A stretch of 64,000 nucleotides of DNA from assembly GCA_937876375.1 (NCBI GenBank), contig CALEHY010000011.1:1-64000 (forward strand), read 5' to 3'. The notes beneath the pieces are model-generated. The model saw only the letters and a program-made list of their open reading frames with translations, ran no database searches and had not been told where the DNA came from. Numbering within the stretch: position 1 is the stretch's first letter; each line of letters begins with the position of its first letter. Below are positions 32,085-40,108 of the stretch, piece after piece. This DNA is from an uncultured Clostridia bacterium (GTDB lineage Bacteria; Bacillota; Clostridia; Oscillospirales; Acutalibacteraceae). The position numbers and the translations under genes were made by a program.

Positions 32085-32894
32085 ATGAAAAATGATATTA
32101 TTAATCTCTGTGAGATATATAATCTTAAGGGTGGCACACTGACTAGCCTTTGTGCTGATATGCCATTCGATAGGGAGTGCAAGTGGAAGCGACCTGCTGT
32201 AATTATTGCACCAGGTGGTGGCTACAGCTTTTGCTCCAAGCGTGAAAATGAGCCGGTCGCATTTGAGTTCTTGGCAAGGGGATACAATGTTTTTGTGCTA
32301 GAGTATTTGTGCAAGCCGGATGGAGCAAGCTATCCAGAGCAGTTTTTGGAGCTAGCGTGTGCTGTCGATTTTGTTAAGAAGAATGCAAAAAAATACGCTG
32401 TTAATCCAAAGGAGATTTTTGTCGTTGGATTCAGTGCTGGTGGTCACCTTGCAGGTTGTTTGTCAACAAACTATAGGCTTGCAGAGGAAAAATATGATGG
32501 CAAAATTGATGCTAGCATCACTGCTGCAGGACTGATTTATCCAGTAATTTCGGACAAATATGGTCATGTCGACTCGTACAATAATCTTTGTATGGACGAC
32601 AGTGTGTCGGATGAATTTAGACTGGACGAAAATGTGTGCAAATTCACAGTGCCAGCGTTCATCTTTTCGACCTATATGGACAAGACCGTGCCATCGATGA
32701 ACTCGCTAAAATATGCCGAGGCACTGGCTAGCGCTGGCATACCATATGAGCTACATGTTTACAAGAACGGTGGCCACGGAATGAGTGTCGCAAATGCCGA
32801 AATCAACGACACAGTCGAGGGTATCTCACGAAACAAGAATTGGGTCAACGATTGTTGTGAATTCTTCAGAGATTTTGTAAAGGAAAAATATTAA
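32085..32894 (+). CDS. alpha/beta hydrolase (acetyl-esterase-like)
   Basis: A 269-residue cytoplasmic alpha/beta hydrolase of the Aes/BD-FAE type. The start is ATG 32085 (MKNDIINLCE) after GGGAG. The oxyanion-hole loop is APGGGYSF, the nucleophile elbow is GFSAGGHLAG, and candidate Asp and His partners are in YMDKTVPSMNS and KNGGHGMS. Relatives in gut Clostridia deacetylate plant polysaccharide fragments or small acyl esters, and the substrate here is unknown. It is monocistronic. No signal peptide is seen. Confidence 0.88.
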   Translation: MKNDIINLCEIYNLKGGTLTSLCADMPFDRECKWKRPAVIIAPGGGYSFCSKRENEPVAFEFLARGYNVFVLEYLCKPDGASYPEQFLELACAVDFVKKNAKKYAVNPKEIFVVGFSAGGHLAGCLSTNYRLAEEKYDGKIDASITAAGLIYPVISDKYGHVDSYNNLCMDDSVSDEFRLDENVCKFTVPAFIFSTYMDKTVPSMNSLKYAEALASAGIPYELHVYKNGGHGMSVANAEINDTVEGISRNKNWVNDCCEFFRDFVKEKY

Positions 32895-32924
32895 ATTAGA
32901 TATGTGTAACAAAATTTTGTAGGG
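32085..32924 (+). pseudogene. placeholder: coding part is 32085-32894, see next entry
   Basis: This entry only marks that no coding sequence was found between the esterase stop codon (32894) and 32924. It is not a separate gene and should be ignored in gene counts. Confidence 0.01.
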
Positions 32925-32942
32925 GAGAGCTGTGCTCTCCCG
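32918..32942. repeat. palindromic repeat, GTAGGGG...CCCG family, copy 4
   Basis: TGTAGGGGAGAGC-TGT-GCTCTCCCG. The ends match the family, but the core GAGAGC/GCTCTC differs from the GGAT/ATCC core of other copies, with both arms changed together. Confidence 0.8.
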
Positions 32943-32977
32943 TTGTATTCACCAACAATATCGTAATAAAAACGAAA

Positions 32978-33002
32978 CGGGCGACCACAGGTCGCCCCTA
33001 CA
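32978..33002. repeat. palindromic repeat, GTAGGGG...CCCG family, copy 5
   Basis: CGGGCGACC-ACA-GGTCGCCCCTACA is in reverse orientation to copy 4, with a third core (GCGACC/GGTCGC). Confidence 0.8.
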
Positions 33003-33043
33003 TGATACTAAAATAATGCGACAAGGTTGTTGCAACAGAATTT

Positions 33044-33129
33044 TGTAGGGTGCGGGTGTCCAGTGGACACCTCTGCGTAGCAGAAGCACCGACCGAGGCG
33101 GGAGCCGAGACCGATTATCAATCGCCCGT
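33044..33129. repeat. GC-rich long repeat element
   Basis: TGTAGGGTGCGGGTGTCC opens a GTGTCC/GGACAC palindrome, followed by a GC-rich stretch ending in CGCCCG. The opening and closing ends resemble the short hairpin family, with about 60 extra bases inside. A fragment of it lies at 3528-3547. Confidence 0.6.
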
Positions 33130-33155
33130 TGCACATAAATTTTAACAATGCAAAA

Positions 33156-33180
33156 CGGGAGGATGATATCCTCCCCTACG
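33156..33180. repeat. palindromic repeat, GTAGGGG...CCCG family, copy 6
   Basis: CGGGAGGATGATATCCTCCCCTACG is one base different from the hairpin of copy 1 at 21-45, and the preceding AATGCAAAA resembles the AATGTAAAA flank there. Confidence 0.85.
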
Positions 33181-33307
33181 ATAATTGTATCATTTTTACA
33201 TTCTACAAATCTTGTCGCAATACCAAAAATATCTGCTATGGTGCGTTAAACACAAAATCCGATATCCTTCATAAAGATGGATATCGGATTTGCTGTTTTT
33301 TTATTGT

Positions 33308-33799
33308 TTACTTTCTTTTTCTGCTTGCTAGTAGTATTGCTAGACCAGCTGCTGCAATGCTGACGCCAGTTGTTGCACCAGTGTTTGGTGATTTGTGACT
33401 GTCATCTTTTTTTGCAGGGTTAGTTGTTTCGTTAGGGTCCTTTTCAATAGCGTTACCCCAGAAAAATTCATCATCCAGTCCGTCAAGCACCTTGATGGTG
33501 ATACTGTTTTCATCCTGTGATGTTATGATATAGTCGACACCCTCGACCTCGCCAGGGAACTCCCATCCAGATAGCTCGCCACCACCGGTGTAGGTGAATG
33601 TTAGTACACTAGAATCGTTCTTATCTGGTTTGTATGAGGTGTTATGCGAGGTCTCACCATTAAGTGTTACCTTGATAACGACTTTTTTGTTAGTGCTCTC
33701 TGGGCTGATGAGTGTGTTCTTTGCCATTGCGCTCATACTAGCAGAGCAAACTGTTATCATTAATACAAGTGATAACAATATTGATATTGCTTTTTTCAT
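33308..33799 (-). CDS. sortase-type surface protein
   Basis: A 163-residue protein with a signal peptide (MKKAISILLSLVLMITVCSA, cleavage near AMA) and a C-terminal sorting signal: SPNTG, a hydrophobic helix (VSIAAAGLAILLA) and a basic tail SRKRK. The motif is an LPxTG variant common in Ruminococcaceae. The mature domain of about 100 residues (VKVTLNGETSHN...YTGGGELSGWEFPGE) has no name I recognise but looks beta-rich. No sortase gene is in the window. It reads in the same direction as galE upstream, 11 bases away. Confidence 0.8.
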   Translation of the reverse strand: MKKAISILLSLVLMITVCSASMSAMAKNTLISPESTNKKVVIKVTLNGETSHNTSYKPDKNDSSVLTFTYTGGGELSGWEFPGEVEGVDYIITSQDENSITIKVLDGLDDEFFWGNAIEKDPNETTNPAKKDDSHKSPNTGATTGVSIAAAGLAILLASRKRK

Positions 33800-33809
33800 A
33801 TATTACCTC

Positions 33810-34826
33810 TTAATCTGGGTAGCCGTTTGGATTTGTGCTCTGCCATCTCCAGCTATCCTCACACATTTCTTCAATTCCTCTTTCAGCCTTCCAGCCAAGC
33901 TCCTTTAGAGCCTTTGATGGATCGCTGTAGCATGTTGCGATATCACCAGCACGACGAGGACCAATAACATATGGAACGTCTACGCCTGATGCCTTGATGA
34001 ATGCATTTACAACGTCTAGAACGCTGTATCCAACGCCAGTGCCAAGATTGTAGATGAATAGACCAGTAGTGCCCTCAACCTTTTCTACAGCCTTTACATG
34101 ACCTAGTGCAAGGTCAACAACGTGGATATAATCTCTAACGCCAGTACCATCTGGTGTGTCATAGTCATCACCGAACACGTTTAGGTGCTCTCTCTTGCCG
34201 ATAGCAACCTGTGTGATATATGGCATTAGGTTGTTTGGAATGCCATTTGGATCCTCACCCATTGTACCGCTTTTGTGAGCACCAATTGGGTTGAAGTAAC
34301 GGAGTAGGCAGATGCTCCATTCGTCATCACTAGCATATAGGTCTTGTAGCATACACTCGATGATGAACTTGGTTCTGCCGTATGGGTTTGTTACGCCACC
34401 AACCTGCATATCCTCTGTTAGAGGAGAAACATTGTTCATACCATAAACTGTAGCAGATGATGAGAAAACAATTTTCTTAACGCCATTCTTTCTCATAGCA
34501 TCAAGAAGAACAAGAGTACCGTTAATGTTGTTGTCAAAATACTCAAGTGGCTTCTCACAGCTTTCACCAACAGCTTTTAGTCCAGCAAAATGGATAACGC
34601 TGTCGATATTCTCTGCCTTGAACACCTTGTCAAGACCGTCAAAATCTCTGATATCGCACTCGTAGAAAGGAAAATCCTTGCCTACTAGAGCTTTAATTCT
34701 GTCGTATGATGATTTTTTACAGTTGTATAGATTGTCTACAACAACTACGTCTACACCAGCGTTCATTAGTTCAACGCAGGTGTGTGAACCAATATAGCCT
34801 AGTCCACCAGTTACTAATACTGACAT
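33810..34826 (-). CDS. galE: UDP-glucose 4-epimerase
   Basis: GalE interconverts UDP-glucose and UDP-galactose using bound NAD. The 338-residue length is typical. The NAD loop is LVTGGLGYIGSHTC at the start. Catalytic residues lie in FSSSATVYGM and NPYGRTKFIIE (YxxxK). FNPIGAHKSG and GVRDYIHVVDLALGH are family marks. It lies 18 bases downstream of proS and 11 bases upstream of the surface-protein gene, so the three may be cotranscribed. Confidence 0.96.
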   Translation of the reverse strand: MSVLVTGGLGYIGSHTCVELMNAGVDVVVVDNLYNCKKSSYDRIKALVGKDFPFYECDIRDFDGLDKVFKAENIDSVIHFAGLKAVGESCEKPLEYFDNNINGTLVLLDAMRKNGVKKIVFSSSATVYGMNNVSPLTEDMQVGGVTNPYGRTKFIIECMLQDLYASDDEWSICLLRYFNPIGAHKSGTMGEDPNGIPNNLMPYITQVAIGKREHLNVFGDDYDTPDGTGVRDYIHVVDLALGHVKAVEKVEGTTGLFIYNLGTGVGYSVLDVVNAFIKASGVDVPYVIGPRRAGDIATCYSDPSKALKELGWKAERGIEEMCEDSWRWQSTNPNGYPD

Positions 34827-34844
34827 ATTATTTCTCCTTCTATA

Positions 34845-36284
34845 TTAATAAGCTTTGCCCCAATAGAGCATTGTCTTTGCTGGTTTGCCACAGCATACAC
34901 ATGTGTCGCTAAAACTCTCTTGGTCGAATGGGATACAGCGTGAGCCAACACCGGTAATCTCCTTTACCTTGTCCTCGCATTCCTCATCGCCACACCACAT
35001 AGCCTTGACGAAGCCATCACCATTAGCCTCTAGCTTTTTGGTGATTTCGTCCATAGTCTTTGCGATATATGTTCTGCGTTCTCTATTTTCTAAAGCAGAA
35101 GCGTAGATACCATCACGCACCTCTTGTAGCTTCTGTGGGATAACTGTCTCTAGCTCATCTAGTGATACGATTGTCTTTTCTCTGTTGTGACGAGTTACTA
35201 CTACACACTGGTTGTTCTCGATATCACGAGGACCAATCTCGATTCGTACTGGCACACCCTTCATCTCGTATTCTGCAAATTTCCATCCAGGACTGTTGTC
35301 GCTGTCGTCAATCTTTGCTCTGCATACTTTCTTTAGACGCTCTGTAATCTCATTTGCCTTGTCAAGAACGCCTTCCTTATGCTGTGCGATAGGAAGAACG
35401 ATTGCTTGAATTGGAGCAACAGCAGGTGGTAGTACAAGACCGTTGTCGTCACCATGTGTCATAATGATAGCACCGATAAGTCTTGTTGTCATACCCCAAG
35501 AGGTCTGGTGTGGATATGTTAGCTTGTTCTCCTTGTTCGAGAACTGAATGTCAAATGCCTTTGCAAAGCCATCACCAAAGTAGTGGCTAGTACCAGCCTG
35601 TAGTGCCTTGCCATCGTGCATAAGAGCCTCGATACAGTATGTTCTTTCTGCACCAGCGAACTTGTCGCTCTCTGTCTTTTGACCCTGAACAACTGGGATA
35701 GCAAGCTCCTCTTGGCAGAACTTTGTGTAGATGCCAAGCATCTTTTCTGTCTCCTCGATAGCCTCCTCAGCTGTTGCGTGTAGGGTGTGACCCTCTTGCC
35801 ATAGGAACTCTCTTGAGCGTAGGAATGGTCTTGTGGTCTTCTCCCATCTAACAACGGATACCCACTGATTGTATAGCTTTGGCAAATCTCTGTGAGACTG
35901 TACAACATTCTTGAAATGCTCACAGAACAATGTCTCTGAGGTAGGACGAACGCAAAGGCGCTCCTCAAGCTTCTCTGAGCCACCGTATGTTACCCAAGCA
36001 CATTCTGGTGCAAATCCCTCTACATGATCAGCCTCTTTCTGCAATAGGCTCTCTGGGATAAACATAGGCATACATACATTCTCGTGGCCAGTCTCCTTGA
36101 ACATACCGTCTAGGATACGCTGGATATTCTCCCATATAGCATAGCCATAAGGTCTGATGACCATACAGCCCTTAACACTAGTGTATTCGATAAGCTCTGC
36201 TTTTTTGCACACGTCTGTGTACCATTTTGCAAAATCCTCATCCATTGAGGTTATAGCGTCAACCATTTTTTGTTGCTTTGCCAT
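34845..36284 (-). CDS. proS: prolyl-tRNA synthetase (archaeal/eukaryote-like type)
   Basis: ProS charges tRNA-Pro. I start at ATG 36284 (MAKQQKMVDA) after CAGGAGT; the longer frame begins upstream of the promoter. The 479-residue length, lack of an editing insertion and the zinc-binding-like C-terminal domain with cysteines (ECEDKVKEI, CVCCGKPAK) ending in WGKAY mark the short archaeal-type form found in many Clostridia, not the E. coli type. Class II marks are RPTSETLFCEHF, RWEKTTRPFLRSREFLWQEGH and the C-terminal GVPVRIEIGPRD. Confidence 0.95.
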   Translation of the reverse strand: MAKQQKMVDAITSMDEDFAKWYTDVCKKAELIEYTSVKGCMVIRPYGYAIWENIQRILDGMFKETGHENVCMPMFIPESLLQKEADHVEGFAPECAWVTYGGSEKLEERLCVRPTSETLFCEHFKNVVQSHRDLPKLYNQWVSVVRWEKTTRPFLRSREFLWQEGHTLHATAEEAIEETEKMLGIYTKFCQEELAIPVVQGQKTESDKFAGAERTYCIEALMHDGKALQAGTSHYFGDGFAKAFDIQFSNKENKLTYPHQTSWGMTTRLIGAIIMTHGDDNGLVLPPAVAPIQAIVLPIAQHKEGVLDKANEITERLKKVCRAKIDDSDNSPGWKFAEYEMKGVPVRIEIGPRDIENNQCVVVTRHNREKTIVSLDELETVIPQKLQEVRDGIYASALENRERRTYIAKTMDEITKKLEANGDGFVKAMWCGDEECEDKVKEITGVGSRCIPFDQESFSDTCVCCGKPAKTMLYWGKAY

Positions 36285-36320
36285 AATATAATACTCCTGA
36301 CTATAATATTCTAAATAAGT

Positions 36321-36349
36321 ATTATACTCTATTTTATTACTTATGTAAA
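36321..36349 (-). promoter_or_regulatory. proS promoter
   Basis: On the minus strand TTTACA (36349-36344), a 17-base spacer and TATAAT (36326-36321). The transcript would have a leader of only about 35 bases, too short for a T-box. Confidence 0.7.
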
Positions 36350-36416
36350 CAGTTATTTTTGCCAATAATATCGCTATACAATGCGAAAAATTTGCTCAAC
36401 ATTCACTGTCTATGTG

Positions 36417-36444
36417 TTGAAAAATTTGGAAAAAGTGGTATAAT
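36417..36444 (+). promoter_or_regulatory. ATP synthase operon promoter
   Basis: TTGAAA (36417-36422), a 16-base spacer and TATAAT (36439-36444) lie 30 bases before atpB. No atpI-like gene lies between. Confidence 0.7.
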
Positions 36445-36474
36445 ATATAATAATTTGTATTAGGAGGTGTGTCG

Positions 36475-37305
36475 ATGAATTTTGCACCTATAAATATGAA
36501 AATGGATTTGGCTGGTGAGCTTACCAAGGAGCTAGAGATTGAAGAGGTATTTAGCTTCAAGGTTGGTGATATCACCATCGGGTTTGACGAGGCTACGGTC
36601 GTATCGTGGATTATTATCGCTGTTATGACACTCCTTGCGATACTCCTCACACGAGGGCTCAAGGTTGAGGGTGAAATATCTCGACGCCAAGCATTTTTGG
36701 AAATGGCGTACGAAAAGGCAGAGGGCTTCTTCAAGGGACTGATGGGACCGAAGGTACAGCAGTTTATACCTTGGTTGATGAGCATGGCTCTGTTTATCGG
36801 CGTGTCAAACCTTATTGGTATGTTTGGATTTAAGCCACCAACGAAGAGCATGCAGGTCACTGGTGCTATGGCGATAACCAGTATCGTGATTGTCGAATTC
36901 AGTGCATTTAAGGCAAAAGGAATATGGGGCAGGATCAAAGGATTTGCAAAGCCGATTTGGGTCGTAACTCCTATCAATATCCTAGAGGTGTTCACAAAGC
37001 CTTTGTCACTTTGTATGCGACTTTTTGGTAATGTTCTTGCAGCGTTTACTATTATGGAGGTAATTAAGATTGCTACCCATAATATTGTCGCACCTATGGT
37101 CGCAAGTTTGTATTTCGATATATTCGATGGACTGTTGCAGGCATATATTTTCGTATTCCTAACAGCGCTTTATCTTGAGGAGGCTGTAGAGGAAGAGGAG
37201 AATCCAAAAACCAAGGAACAGAAAAAGATGGAAAAGGCTGCCAAGAAGGCAGAAAAACAGGCAAAAAAAGAAGCAAAAAGAGCTGCAAAGCAACAAGCAG
37301 CTTGA
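36475..37305 (+). CDS. atpB: ATP synthase F0 subunit a
   Basis: Subunit a forms the ion half-channels next to the c-ring. I start at ATG 36475 (MNFAPINMKM), seven bases after AGGAGG, in preference to the in-frame GTG at 36469. The 276-residue protein has five or six membrane helices. The essential arginine is in SLCMRLFGNVLAAFTIMEV, and the late helices contain LLQAYIFVFLTALYLEEAV. The last 45 residues are unusual: an acidic stretch (EEAVEEEENPKTKE) and then a Lys/Ala-rich helix (KKMEKAAKKAEKQAKKEAKR) not found in typical subunit a. It heads an atpB-E-F-HA-G-D-C operon. Confidence 0.95.
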   Translation: MNFAPINMKMDLAGELTKELEIEEVFSFKVGDITIGFDEATVVSWIIIAVMTLLAILLTRGLKVEGEISRRQAFLEMAYEKAEGFFKGLMGPKVQQFIPWLMSMALFIGVSNLIGMFGFKPPTKSMQVTGAMAITSIVIVEFSAFKAKGIWGRIKGFAKPIWVVTPINILEVFTKPLSLCMRLFGNVLAAFTIMEVIKIATHNIVAPMVASLYFDIFDGLLQAYIFVFLTALYLEEAVEEEENPKTKEQKKMEKAAKKAEKQAKKEAKRAAKQQAA

Positions 37306-37337
37306 TAAATTTATAATTAATTTAAAGGAGATATATT

Positions 37338-37562
37338 ATGTCAGGATTAATTGCTATTGGTGCAGGTATTGCAGTATTAGTAGGTATTGGTGCAGGTATC
37401 GGTCTAGGTATCGCAACTGGTAAGGCTACAGAGGCTATTGCTCGTCAGCCAGAGGCTTCTGGTAAGATTCAAACAGCGCTACTACTTGGTGGTGCACTTG
37501 CAGAGGCTACTGCTATTTATGGACTTATCGGTGCTATTCTTATTATGGTAATGATTAAGTAA
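37338..37562 (+). CDS. atpE: ATP synthase F0 subunit c
   Basis: A 74-residue two-helix proteolipid that makes the rotor ring. The polar loop is ATEAIARQPEASGKI. The ion-binding glutamate lies in GGALAEATAIYG. Compared with the Na+ type of Ilyobacter, the helix-1 glutamine (GQG) is replaced by leucine in GIGLGIATG and the serine after the glutamate by alanine, which predicts proton coupling. The GxGxG-rich first helix is standard. The start ATG 37338 follows AAAGGAG. Confidence 0.96.
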   Translation: MSGLIAIGAGIAVLVGIGAGIGLGIATGKATEAIARQPEASGKIQTALLLGGALAEATAIYGLIGAILIMVMIK

Positions 37563-37598
37563 TTTAGCCATACAAAAACGATTGAAGGGACTAAATCA

Positions 37599-38081
37599 AT
37601 GTTAAAGTTTGATTTTAATTTTCTTTGGACGATTTTTAACCTTGTATTATTTTTTGTACTTATGAGGCTGTTTTTGTTCAAGCCTATTAAAAAAACCATG
37701 GATAAGCGCAAGGAGCTCATAGACAATCAGTTCAAGGCTGCAGAGGAGGCTAATGCTCTTGCAGAGGAGAAGATGGCTGACTATGAGAAGAAAATCGCCA
37801 ATGCATATGCCGAGGGCGACCAGATTATCGCTCAGGCTAGAGATGATGCAAAGGTTGAATATTCAAAGATTATCGACCGTGCAGAGAAAGACGCTTCTGA
37901 TATGAAGGACGCTGCTAGAAAGCAGATTAAGATTGAGCAGGATGCTGCTCGTCGTGTTTCACAGGAGGAGATTGCGTCACTTGCTATGCAGGCTGCTGAA
38001 AAGGTAGTTGGCAAGTCTGTGTCTGCACAGTCCGATAGCGATATCTTTGATGAATTTTTGAATGAGGGTAGTGTAGATTAA
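37599..38081 (+). CDS. atpF: ATP synthase F0 subunit b
   Basis: Subunit b is the peripheral stalk. The 160-residue protein has one N-terminal membrane helix (FNFLWTIFNLVLFFVLMRLFLF) followed by a charged coiled coil (KKTMDKRKELIDNQFKAAEE onward) ending in a region that binds delta. The length is normal. Its stop codon overlaps the start of the next gene (TAATG), so translation passes straight to the delta-alpha fusion. Confidence 0.94.
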   Translation: MLKFDFNFLWTIFNLVLFFVLMRLFLFKPIKKTMDKRKELIDNQFKAAEEANALAEEKMADYEKKIANAYAEGDQIIAQARDDAKVEYSKIIDRAEKDASDMKDAARKQIKIEQDAARRVSQEEIASLAMQAAEKVVGKSVSAQSDSDIFDEFLNEGSVD

Positions 38082-40096
38082 TGATTAATGAAAAATATAT
38101 TTCTGCACTGCTTAAATCAAATGCTAGTGCAGATGACGTGAACAAGGCTAGTGCTATAATTGCGTCCACTGACGAGGTTATCGAGATACTCGATAGCCCA
38201 GCTGTGCCATCTAATGAAAAGGCAAATGTGGTGGACGAATTGTTCCCAGTAGGTGTTAAAGAGGTTGTTATTTCTCTCTGTGATGAATGCTGTGTAAAGG
38301 ATTTTGCAGAGATTGCAAATCAGTATCTAGTCGAGCTAGACAAGAAGAATAATATCGCAAACGCTACTGTTTTTTGTGTCACAGAGCCTAATGCAGACCA
38401 GCTTGATGGTATCAAAAAGTTTGTCTGCAAGGAGGAGGGTACCTCTGATGCAAAGATTGAGATAGTCAAGGATGAGTCACTTATTGGTGGATTCATTATT
38501 CAGGTTGGAAACAAACAGTTCGACCGTTCTATTAGGACAAAATTAGCTCGTATTAAGGATAAGGTGTCCGAGAATGCTCGCAAGACCACTAATGTCGATG
38601 CTGATGGTATTATTTCCATTCTTCGTGAGGAGATTAAGGAGTTTGAGTTCATCACTTCTGGTGAGGAAATTGGTACTGTTGTCAGCGTTGGTGATGGTAT
38701 TGCTACTATTCACGGTCTTGACCACGCTATGTATGGCGAAATTGTACAGTTTGAGTGTGGTATCAAGGGTATGATACAGGATATCAAGCGTGGTACGGTT
38801 GGTTGTATTTTATTTGGTGCAGAAACAGAGATTGCAGAGGGCTCAAGGGTTAAGCGTACACATAAGAAGGCTGGCGTGCCAGTTGGCGATGCTTTCATCG
38901 GCAGAATTGTTAACGCCCTTGGTGAACCTATTGATGGCAAAGGTGAGATTAAGGCTGATGATTACAGACTTATTGAACAGCCTGCACCATCTATCGTTGA
39001 GCGTAAGAGTGTATCACAGCCACTTGAAACCGGTATTCTTGCTATCGACTCTATGTTCCCAATTGGTAGAGGACAGAGAGAGCTGATTATCGGTGACAGA
39101 CAGACTGGTAAGACCTCTATTGCTCTTGACACAATCATTAACCAAAAGGGCAAGGATTGTATCTGTATTTACAACGCTATTGGACAAAAGGCGTCCACTG
39201 TTGCAAAGCTAGTTGGTGATTTGCAAAAGCGTGGTGCTATGGACTACACCATCGTTGTGTGTGCCACAGCGTCCGACTCATCATCACTACAGTATATTTC
39301 ACCATATAGTGCTACAGCACTTGCAGAATACTTTATGTATCAAGGCAAGGACGTTCTTATCGTATATGATGATTTGAGCAAGCACGCTGTTGCATATCGT
39401 GCTATATCACTACTTTTGGAGAGACCACCTGGACGAGAGGCTTATCCTGGTGACGTATTCTATCTCCATTCACGTTTGCTAGAGCGTTCTAGTCGTTTGT
39501 CTGATGAGCTTGGTGGTGGCTCAATTACAGCGCTACCAGTTATCGAGACACAGGCTGGTGACGTATCAGCATATATCCCTACTAATGTTATATCCATCAC
39601 TGATGGACAGATATATTTGGAGTCTGACTTGTTCTTTGCTGGTCAGCGTCCTGCTGTAAATGTTGGTCTTTCTGTATCTCGTGTTGGTGGTGCAGCACAG
39701 ACCAAGGCTATGAAAAAGGCTGCTGGTTCTCTTCGTGTCGATTTGGCACAGTTTAGAGAGATGGAGGTCTTCACACAGTTTTCATCTGATTTGGACGATG
39801 ATACCAAGGCACAGCTAAGCTATGGCAAGGGACTAATGGAGCTACTAAAGCAGCCACTTGGCAAGCCATTGTCACTAGCAGAGCAGGTTATCACCCTTGT
39901 TGGTGCAATAGGTAAGAAATTTGTTAATATCCCTACTGCTAGACTGAAGGAATATCAGTCACAGCTGTTAGAGTATTTTGCTACTAACGAGGATACTATA
40001 GTTAGCGAAATCGAGAGCACAAAGGTGCTTGACGATGGACTAAAGGCTAATATTTTGGACGCTATTGATAGATTTAATAGCAAATATGAGGTATAA
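38081..40096 (+). CDS. atpHA: fused ATP synthase F1 subunit delta-alpha
   Basis: One uninterrupted 671-residue frame encodes both subunits. Residues 1-163 are a full delta (OSCP) subunit: N-terminal helical bundle, then a C-terminal part with KIEIVKDESLIGGFIIQVGN and SIRTKLARIKDKV. From about 171 the alpha subunit follows: ADGIISILREEIKEFEF, GTVVSVGDGIATIHGLD, the P-loop GDRQTGKTSIALDTI (338-352) and the normal alpha C-terminus. No stop or frame change separates them, and the operon has no other delta or alpha gene. Delta normally occurs once and alpha three times per enzyme, so the fusion is odd. An in-frame GTG at 38564 (residue 162), four bases after AAGGA, could start a separate 510-residue alpha. 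Confidence 0.93.
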   Translation: MINEKYISALLKSNASADDVNKASAIIASTDEVIEILDSPAVPSNEKANVVDELFPVGVKEVVISLCDECCVKDFAEIANQYLVELDKKNNIANATVFCVTEPNADQLDGIKKFVCKEEGTSDAKIEIVKDESLIGGFIIQVGNKQFDRSIRTKLARIKDKVSENARKTTNVDADGIISILREEIKEFEFITSGEEIGTVVSVGDGIATIHGLDHAMYGEIVQFECGIKGMIQDIKRGTVGCILFGAETEIAEGSRVKRTHKKAGVPVGDAFIGRIVNALGEPIDGKGEIKADDYRLIEQPAPSIVERKSVSQPLETGILAIDSMFPIGRGQRELIIGDRQTGKTSIALDTIINQKGKDCICIYNAIGQKASTVAKLVGDLQKRGAMDYTIVVCATASDSSSLQYISPYSATALAEYFMYQGKDVLIVYDDLSKHAVAYRAISLLLERPPGREAYPGDVFYLHSRLLERSSRLSDELGGGSITALPVIETQAGDVSAYIPTNVISITDGQIYLESDLFFAGQRPAVNVGLSVSRVGGAAQTKAMKKAAGSLRVDLAQFREMEVFTQFSSDLDDDTKAQLSYGKGLMELLKQPLGKPLSLAEQVITLVGAIGKKFVNIPTARLKEYQSQLLEYFATNEDTIVSEIESTKVLDDGLKANILDAIDRFNSKYEV

Positions 40097-40108
40097 GGAC
40101 TACGCATT

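Larger units (their letters stand above)
32895..33307. other. 413-base gene-free region packed with palindromic repeats
   Basis: Four elements lie in tandem: GTAGGGG...CCCG hairpins at 32918-32942 and 32978-33002, a longer GC-rich element at 33044-33129, and a hairpin at 33156-33180. A further hairpin, AATCCGATATCC / GGATATCGGATT, near 33258-33292 probably ends the surface-protein gene or the esterase transcript. Short reading frames here follow the repeats and are not called as genes. Confidence 0.75.

Noticed and set aside
32895..32924. Placeholder feature entry listed as 32085-32924 with confidence 0.01
   Set aside because: It is not a gene or pseudogene; the coding sequence is 32085-32894 and the esterase appears intact.
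32949..33398. Short frames on both strands in the esterase-surface protein gap
   Set aside because: They follow GC-rich repeat elements and have no start signals.
38540..38600. Delta-alpha fusion as a sequencing frameshift
   Set aside because: The frame, residue composition and both subunit motifs continue without interruption and alpha begins in frame with delta; an indel cannot create this unless a stop was also lost. Raw reads would still be worth checking.
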